From an uncultured Rhodospirillales bacterium (lineage in GTDB: Bacteria; Pseudomonadota; Alphaproteobacteria; ATCC43930; CGMCC-115725), in NCBI GenBank assembly GCA_903897565.1, contig CAIUCF010000344.1, positions 1 through 10,478 of the forward strand: a stretch of 10,478 nt of DNA, in the 5' to 3' direction. The notes under the pieces were generated by a model, which worked only from the letters and a program-made list of their open reading frames with translations, was not told the origin of the DNA and made no database searches. Made by a program: the position numbers and the translations under genes. Positions 6,118 to 10,478 of the stretch are shown here, piece after piece (the stretch's first letter is position 1; each line of letters begins with the position of its first letter).

Positions 6118-6924
6118 ATGACCCAGGCCGAGCGCGACGCCGCCTACAACAATGCCGCCGCAGTCGCCGACAGCGCCGTGCTGAACCAGGCGCGGATCGC
6201 CGCTTCGGCGGCGTTTCGCGCGCGGCCGGGTGCGATGCTGGATTGTCGATACGGCCCCACACCACGCCAGGCCTGGGACTTGTATCCCGCCGCAGATCCC
6301 AAGTCACCTTGTCTCGTCTTCGTCCACGGCGGCTATTGGCAGATGAACCGGCGCGAGGATTTCGCGATCATCGCCGAGGGCATGGCTGCCGTCGGCTGGT
6401 CGGTCGCCCTGCCCGGCTACAGCCTGGCGCCGGAGGCGCGGCTGGCCGAGATCTTCGGCGAAATCCGTCTCGCGCTCGACTGGCTCGCGGCCGAGGGAAC
6501 GAACCACGGCATCGCCGGGCCGATCCTGCTCGCCGGCTGGTCGGCCGGCGGCCATCTCGCCGCCTTGGCGCTCGATCATCCCGCCGTCACGGCAGGCCTC
6601 GCGCTCGCCGGACTCTACGATCTCGCGCCGCTCCGCGACACCTATCTCAATGCCAAGCTGGGTCTGAGCGACGTCGAGATTGCGACACTCTCCCCGATCC
6701 GACTGCCGGCGGTGGCCAAGCCCCTGGCGATCGCTTATGGCTCCGCCGAGCTGCCGGCGCTGGTCGGGCAAAGCCGCGATTTCGCGGCATATCGCCAGGC
6801 AGCCGGGGTGCCGACCACCTTGGTTCCGGTGCCCGGCGCCAATCACTTCACCCTGCTTGACGCGCTGCGCCGGCCCGACGGCGCGCTGGTCGCCGTGGCG
6901 CGCGACCTGATGGCGACGGCCTGA
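6118..6924 (+). CDS. Alpha/beta hydrolase, kynurenine formamidase-like
   Basis: This 268-residue cytoplasmic hydrolase belongs to the esterase/arylformamidase group that carries HGGYW (70-74), the oxyanion-hole motif typical of kynurenine formamidase and BD-FAE-type esterases. The nucleophile elbow is GWSAGG (140-145) with Ser142. The base is His243 in ANHF. The acid is probably Glu211 in GSAELPALVGQS, a position where relatives of this group carry an acidic residue. The N-terminal AAYNNAAAVADSA is a recurrent feature of the formamidase-like subfamily. It starts only 5 bases after the amidohydrolase stop, so the two are surely co-transcribed and may act in sequence on one substrate. No tryptophan-pathway gene (kynureninase, tryptophan dioxygenase) is visible here, so genuine N-formylkynurenine hydrolysis is not supported; an ester or arylamide substrate is equally possible. 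Confidence 0.85.
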   Translation: MTQAERDAAYNNAAAVADSAVLNQARIAASAAFRARPGAMLDCRYGPTPRQAWDLYPAADPKSPCLVFVHGGYWQMNRREDFAIIAEGMAAVGWSVALPGYSLAPEARLAEIFGEIRLALDWLAAEGTNHGIAGPILLAGWSAGGHLAALALDHPAVTAGLALAGLYDLAPLRDTYLNAKLGLSDVEIATLSPIRLPAVAKPLAIAYGSAELPALVGQSRDFAAYRQAAGVPTTLVPVPGANHFTLLDALRRPDGALVAVARDLMATA

Positions 6925-6941
6925 GATGAAGTTTGATCAGC

Positions 6942-6948
6942 ATACGTC
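6942..6948 (+). promoter_or_regulatory. Candidate shared operator element, copy 3 (ATACGTC)
   Basis: This is the third copy of ATACGTC, 84 bases upstream of the GMC oxidoreductase GTG start. Its 5' flank TCAG resembles TTAG at copy 2. Its presence before the oxidative half of the series suggests a second control point for the same regulator, which is inference. Confidence 0.3.
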
Positions 6949-7018
6949 GCTTAGGTCGGCGCGGCGAGGCTGGCATGGCCTTTGCGACGCACAATCCATC
7001 TGTACGCTAACGATCTTG

Positions 7019-7026
7019 AAGGGAGG
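7019..7026 (+). promoter_or_regulatory. Ribosome binding site that decides the GTG start of the GMC gene
   Basis: AAGGGAGG ends 6 bases before GTG at 7033 and is the strongest Shine-Dalgarno site in the window. It argues for GTG initiation over the in-frame TTG at 6982, which has no comparable site and would add 17 residues that do not belong to the conserved flavoprotein start. Confidence 0.75.
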
Positions 7027-7032
7027 CCTGGA

Positions 7033-8592
7033 GTGACCCTGGCGGCGGGCTACGACATCATCGTCTGCGGCGCCGGGACCTCGGGCTGCGTGCTGGCCGG
7101 ACGTCTCGCCGAGAACCCCGATCTGCGCATCCTGCTGATCGAGGCCGGCGGCAGCGACCACGTCGCCGACGTCACCGATTCCCGCGTCTGGATGTCCAAT
7201 ATCGACAGCGCCCGCGACTGGGGCTTCCGCGCCGCGCCGTCGCCTTCCGTCAATGGCCGCACCCCGCCGCTGCCGATGGGCAAGGTGCTCGGCGGCGGCT
7301 CCAGCATCAACGGCCTGATCTGGGCGCGTGGCCACAGGAACGACTTCGAACACTGGGCGGAGGTCACGGGCGATCCCGGCTGGAACTACGAGTCCGCGGT
7401 CGCACTCTACAAGGAGCTCGAGGACTGGGACGGTCCAGCCAACGACCGGCTGCGCGGCCGCGGCGGCCCGATCTACCTCACCCTGCCGCGCGACCCGGTC
7501 CCGGTCGCCGAAGCCCTCGTCGTCGCTGCAGAAAGTATCGGCATCCCCGGCGTCGCCGATCTCAATGCCGAGGCGATGGAAGGGCCCGGCGCCGCCGGCA
7601 TCCCCAACCTCACGGTTCGCGGCAGCAACGAGCGCATCTCGATGGCGACCGCCTTCATCCATCCCAAGCTCGGCCAGCCCAACCTGACCGTCATCCTCGG
7701 CGCCATGGTGCAGCGCCTCGTGCTCAAGGACACGCGGGTCACCGGAGTCGAAATCCTGTACGAAGGCCGGCGCCATACCGTGAGCGCCGCCCGCGAAGTC
7801 GTGCTCAGCCTCGGCGCGATCAACACGCCGAAGGTGCTCATGCTGTCGGGCATCGGCAACGCCCCCGACCTCGCCCGCCATGGCATTACGACGATCGAGC
7901 ATCTGCCCGGCGTCGGCCAGAACTTCCAGGATCATATCCTGGTCGCCGGCTGCGTCTTCGAGTACCGCCGTCCCGAGCCACCGCGCAACAATTCGGCCGA
8001 GTTCACCTTCTTCTGGAAGAGCGACCCGGCACTCGCCGGCCCCGATCTGCAGCCGGTGCTGGAAGAAAAGCCGTTCGGCAGCGAGATCACGGCCAGGCAA
8101 TACGGACTGCCTGTCGATCCCGCCTCGTGCTGGACCCTGGCGCCCGGCCTGATCCGGCCCGAGAGCCGCGGCCAATTCGAGCTCACCGGCAGCGAGCCCG
8201 ACGACCCGCTGATCATCCACGCCAATTTCCTCTCGGCGCAGGCCGACGTCACCGCGCTGATCCGCGCGATCGAGCTGTGCCGGGAGCTCGGCAACGCCCC
8301 GGCGCTGCGCGATTTCGTCCGCCGAGAGATCATGCCGGGGCCGCTCGCCGGCCCGGAGATGGTCGACTTCCTGCGCAATGCCGCGGGCACATATTTCCAC
8401 CAGACCTGCACCGCCAAGATGGGCCGCGACGCCGATTCCGTGGTCGATGGCAGCCTCAAGGTCTACGGCATTGAGGGGCTGCGGATCGCCGACGGCTCGG
8501 TGATTCCGATGATTTCCAGCGGCAACACCATGGCGCCCTGTGCCCTGATCGGCGCCCGCGCCGCCAAGCTGATCCTGGCCGCCCACCCATGA
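7033..8592 (+). CDS. GMC-family FAD-dependent alcohol dehydrogenase/oxidase
   Basis: This 519-residue flavoprotein of the glucose-methanol-choline family oxidises an alcohol to an aldehyde or ketone. The FAD-binding Rossmann motif is near the N-terminus (YDIIVCGAGTSGCVLAGRL, 7-25), and the second-strand acid is Glu37 in LLIEAGG. GKVLGGGSSINGLIWARG (83-100) is the first GMC signature, and GAINTPKVLMLSGIGN (261-276) is the second. The C-terminal FAD/catalytic region holds His456 in YFHQTCTAKMG, the predicted active-site base, and Asn498 in SSGNTMAP, the position of the second catalytic His/Asn. Key residues are therefore intact. There is no secretion signal, so it is cytoplasmic and more likely a dehydrogenase than a secreted oxidase. 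Initiation at GTG gives a conventional N-terminus directly before the FAD strand. The aldehyde dehydrogenase gene follows after 31 bases, implying a two-step alcohol-to-acid conversion. Confidence 0.93.
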   Translation: MTLAAGYDIIVCGAGTSGCVLAGRLAENPDLRILLIEAGGSDHVADVTDSRVWMSNIDSARDWGFRAAPSPSVNGRTPPLPMGKVLGGGSSINGLIWARGHRNDFEHWAEVTGDPGWNYESAVALYKELEDWDGPANDRLRGRGGPIYLTLPRDPVPVAEALVVAAESIGIPGVADLNAEAMEGPGAAGIPNLTVRGSNERISMATAFIHPKLGQPNLTVILGAMVQRLVLKDTRVTGVEILYEGRRHTVSAAREVVLSLGAINTPKVLMLSGIGNAPDLARHGITTIEHLPGVGQNFQDHILVAGCVFEYRRPEPPRNNSAEFTFFWKSDPALAGPDLQPVLEEKPFGSEITARQYGLPVDPASCWTLAPGLIRPESRGQFELTGSEPDDPLIIHANFLSAQADVTALIRAIELCRELGNAPALRDFVRREIMPGPLAGPEMVDFLRNAAGTYFHQTCTAKMGRDADSVVDGSLKVYGIEGLRIADGSVIPMISSGNTMAPCALIGARAAKLILAAHP

Positions 8593-8623
8593 CGCCATCC
8601 GCCCCGCCGAGAGGAGAGACCCG

Positions 8624-10099
8624 ATGAACCCCGAAGCCTTCGACCTGATCGACGACGTCTGGAACTACAAGCTGTTCATCGACGGCGCCTGGGTCCGCTC
8701 CTCGCGCAACGCCCGCATCGACGATTTCAATCCCGCCGATGGCAGCCTGTTCGCCAGGGTCCATCAGGCCGGCGCGGAAGAGGTCGAGCGCGCCATATCC
8801 GCCGCCCATGCGGCCGCGGATTCCTGGGGCCGGATGCTGGTCGGCGAGCGCGAGGCCTTCATGCTGACCTTGCGCGACGTCATCAAGCGGCGCACCCCGG
8901 AGATCCGCGACGCCCTGATCGACGAATGCGGCTCCGCCTTCTTCAAGGCGCTGTGGGAGATCGACTACGTCGTCGACCTGCTGCAGAGCGCGGTCGGCGA
9001 TATCCGCCACCTGTTCGGCGAGACCATGCCGATGTCGATGCCGGGGCAGCTGTCCATGTCGGTGCGCCGTCCGCTCGGCGTGATCGCCGGGATCGCGCCC
9101 TTCAACTCGCCGTTCCTGCTGTCGATGAAGAAGATCGTCATGGCGCTCGCCGCCGGCAATACCTTCATCCTCAAGCCGTCGGAGGAGACCCCCGTCTCCG
9201 GCCTGATGATCGCTGATCTCTTCGCCGAGGCCGGATTGCCGCCGGGCGTGCTCAACGTGATCCCCGGACAGCGCGAGGATGTCGGCGCCGCGCTGATGGC
9301 CGATCCGCGCATCCGCATGGTGACCTTCACCGGCTCCTCCCGCACCGGCCGCCTGCTCGCGGTCGAGGCCGCCCGCAACCTCAAGCGCTTCACCCTGGAG
9401 ATGGGCGGCAAAAGCCCGCTGATCGTGCTCGGCGACGCCGATCTCGACTACGCCGTCGATGCCGCCGCCTTCGGCATCTTCCTCCACCAGGGCCAGGTCT
9501 GCATGGCCAGTTCCAAGGTCATCGTCGAGGCGCCGCTGTTCGACGCCTTCTGCGAGAAATTCGTCGCCAAGACCAAGGGCATCAGGGTCGGCCATCCGCG
9601 CGATCCCGAGACCGTGGTCGGCCCGCTGATCCGCCCCTCCCAGATCGCTTTCATCGACGGCCATCTCGAAGACGCCAAGGCCAAGGGCGCCGAGATCATC
9701 CTCGGCGGCAGCCATGAGGGCCAGTATTTCGCACCCACGATCCTGACCGGCGTCACGCCGGAGATGCGAATCTACAACGAGGAGAGCTTCGGCCCTGTTG
9801 TTTCGATCTTCAAGGTCGCTGATGCCGAGGAAGCGCTCAAGATCGCCAACGATACCGCCTATGGCCTCTCCGCGGCGTTGATCACCAACGATCTGCAGAA
9901 AGCCTTCGACCTGTCGATGCGGCTGGAATCCGGCATGGTCCATATCAACGACTGCACCATCTCGGACGAGCCGCATGTGCCGTTCGGCGGCGTCAAGAAC
10001 AGCGGCTTCGGCCGAGAGGGCGGACGTTATTCGATGGAAGAAATGACGGAAGTGAAATGGGTGACGGTGCAGATGGGCAAGCGGCAATTCCCGTTCTAG
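8624..10099 (+). CDS. NAD(P)-dependent aldehyde dehydrogenase, aromatic/vanillin-type
   Basis: This 491-residue enzyme has the normal length for the aldehyde dehydrogenase superfamily and oxidises an aldehyde to its carboxylate with NAD(P)+. Visible elements are Asn161 in APFNSP, Lys184 in LKPSEETP (cofactor ribose/phosphate binding), FTGSSRTGR (235-243) in the cofactor fold, the general base Glu259 in LEMGGKSP, the nucleophile Cys293 in HQGQVCMASS, ESFGP (387-391), and the C-terminal PFGGVKNSGFGREGG (453-467). All catalytic residues are present. The DEPHVPFGGVKNSG segment and overall pattern are closest to vanillin/benzaldehyde and other aryl-aldehyde dehydrogenases, though semialdehyde substrates cannot be excluded. 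GAGAGGAGAG lies just before the ATG. Sitting between an alcohol-oxidising GMC enzyme and a Rieske oxygenase, it most likely produces the acid that the oxygenase then attacks. Confidence 0.94.
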   Translation: MNPEAFDLIDDVWNYKLFIDGAWVRSSRNARIDDFNPADGSLFARVHQAGAEEVERAISAAHAAADSWGRMLVGEREAFMLTLRDVIKRRTPEIRDALIDECGSAFFKALWEIDYVVDLLQSAVGDIRHLFGETMPMSMPGQLSMSVRRPLGVIAGIAPFNSPFLLSMKKIVMALAAGNTFILKPSEETPVSGLMIADLFAEAGLPPGVLNVIPGQREDVGAALMADPRIRMVTFTGSSRTGRLLAVEAARNLKRFTLEMGGKSPLIVLGDADLDYAVDAAAFGIFLHQGQVCMASSKVIVEAPLFDAFCEKFVAKTKGIRVGHPRDPETVVGPLIRPSQIAFIDGHLEDAKAKGAEIILGGSHEGQYFAPTILTGVTPEMRIYNEESFGPVVSIFKVADAEEALKIANDTAYGLSAALITNDLQKAFDLSMRLESGMVHINDCTISDEPHVPFGGVKNSGFGREGGRYSMEEMTEVKWVTVQMGKRQFPF

Positions 10100-10142
10100 C
10101 GCCCGCAGCGAAACTGAGCCAACGAGACCCCGAGAGGACCCC

Positions 10143-10478
10143 ATGAGCGTGATCAAATCGACCATCCCGGCGATCGACGGCTGCCAGGACGCAGCATTGC
10201 TCAACGACTGGCACGTCGTCGGTTTCATCGAGGATGTCGCCCCCGGCGCCATGCTCCCCGTGACCCTGCTCGGCCGCGATCTCGTCGTCTGGCGCGAAAG
10301 CACCGGCGCGGTCCATGTCTGGGAAGACCTGTGCATCCATCGCGGCTCGCGCCTGTCCAAGGGCTGGGTGCGCGACGACAAGATCATCTGCCCTTATCAC
10401 GGCTGGAACTACGACGGCACCGGGCAATGCGTGCTGATCCCGGCCGCGCCCTCCGAGCCGCCGATGAAGAAGGCCAAG
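10143..10478 (+). CDS. Rieske [2Fe-2S] ring-hydroxylating oxygenase, N-terminal part
   Basis: The reading frame starts at an ATG preceded by GAGAGGA (10132-10138) and stays open for 112 codons to the right edge. The Rieske domain is complete: Cys64-x-His66 in DLCIHRGSRLSKG and Cys83-x2-His86 in ICPYHGWNYDG bind the [2Fe-2S] cluster, with 16 residues between the two pairs, as usual for oxygenase alpha subunits. The N-terminal WHVVGF (23-28) and the GRDLVVWRE strand (44-52) are typical of class IA-like phthalate/vanillate-type monooxygenases and O-demethylases. The mononuclear iron domain lies beyond the window, so whether it hydroxylates a ring or removes a methyl group is undecided. The gap to the aldehyde dehydrogenase gene is 43 bases, with no terminator visible, so it is probably in the same operon. 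A reductase partner would be expected nearby. Confidence 0.92.
   Translation, partial: MSVIKSTIPAIDGCQDAALLNDWHVVGFIEDVAPGAMLPVTLLGRDLVVWRESTGAVHVWEDLCIHRGSRLSKGWVRDDKIICPYHGWNYDGTGQCVLIPAAPSEPPMKKAK

Larger units (their letters stand above)
6925..7032 (+). promoter_or_regulatory. Intercistronic region with possible internal promoter before the GMC gene
   Basis: At 108 bases this is by far the longest gap within the five-gene series, whose other gaps are 5, 31 and 43 bases. It contains the ATACGTC element (6942-6948), preceded by TTGATC (6933-6938), which resembles a -35. A second candidate is TTGCGA (6982-6987) followed by TACGCT near 7003-7008. Neither is strong. The region may let the oxidative genes be expressed independently of the hydrolases. 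I see no terminator hairpin with a T-run. Confidence 0.35.

Noticed and set aside
4877..6307. Minus-strand open frame of 476 codons opposite the amidohydrolase
   Set aside because: It is the antisense shadow of a gene with all metal ligands intact; the translated product has no family features.
6118..6924. Assignment of the second hydrolase as kynB (true kynurenine formamidase)
   Set aside because: The HGGYW and GWSAGG motifs are shared with many esterases of the group, the classical bacterial KynB is an unrelated metal-dependent fold, and no other kynurenine-pathway gene is present.
6937..8598. Minus-strand open frame of 553 codons opposite the GMC gene
   Set aside because: It is a shadow of high third-position G+C in the plus-strand gene: low-complexity charged composition, no recognisable motif, and the plus strand carries a complete GMC enzyme.
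8456..10387. Minus-strand open frame of 643 codons opposite the aldehyde dehydrogenase and Rieske genes
   Set aside because: It spans three plus-strand genes and their gaps, is rich in Asp, Gly, Arg and His as expected of antisense frames in G+C-rich DNA, and has no domain signature.
1..10478. Mobile element, CRISPR array, defence system or tRNA
   Set aside because: I found no transposase or integrase motifs, no spaced direct repeats, no tRNA-like cloverleaf and no base-composition break other than A+T-rich promoter gaps.

Overview
The window is G+C-rich chromosomal DNA, about two thirds G+C by eye. It is densely coded, with strong third-position G/C bias, purine-rich Shine-Dalgarno sites and short gene gaps. 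Together with the protein families present, this suggests a metabolically versatile Proteobacterium, most likely an Alphaproteobacterium of the Rhizobiales or Rhodospirillales type. That placement is inference; no rRNA, tRNA or marker gene is present. I see no CRISPR array, insertion sequence, integrase, phage gene or RNA gene.

Layout. At the left edge is the first 58 bases of a minus-strand gene (1-58) that looks like the N-terminus of a Gfo/Idh/MocA-type NAD(P) oxidoreductase. It diverges from a plus-strand pair: an APC-superfamily permease (226-1674) and an alpha/beta hydrolase (1671-2495), overlapping by ATGA. Convergent to them is a minus-strand pair: a MarR-type regulator (4632 to 4123) followed after 24 bases by a gamma-glutamyltransferase-family Ntn amidohydrolase (4098 to 2506). 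The two convergent stop codons lie inside one perfect small hairpin. Divergent from marR, a five-gene plus-strand series fills the rest: a COG3964-type metal-dependent amidohydrolase (4853-6112), a kynurenine-formamidase-like alpha/beta hydrolase (6118-6924), a GMC flavoprotein oxidoreductase (7033-8592), an aldehyde dehydrogenase (8624-10099), and the first 112 codons of a Rieske [2Fe-2S] oxygenase (10143 to the right edge).

How it may work together. The order reads as a catabolic cluster. A permease brings in an organic, possibly nitrogen-containing substrate. Several hydrolases of unrelated folds cleave ester or amide bonds. The GMC enzyme oxidises the released alcohol to an aldehyde, the aldehyde dehydrogenase makes the carboxylate, and the Rieske oxygenase hydroxylates or demethylates it, probably an aromatic or cyclic acid. 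The MarR protein is the obvious local regulator. The substrate cannot be read from the sequence. The three intergenic regions longer than 100 bases each carry the same 7-mer ATACGTC on the plus strand; by eye I found it nowhere else in the window, so it is a candidate shared operator. The enzyme families are all known; the particular combination is what deserves attention.
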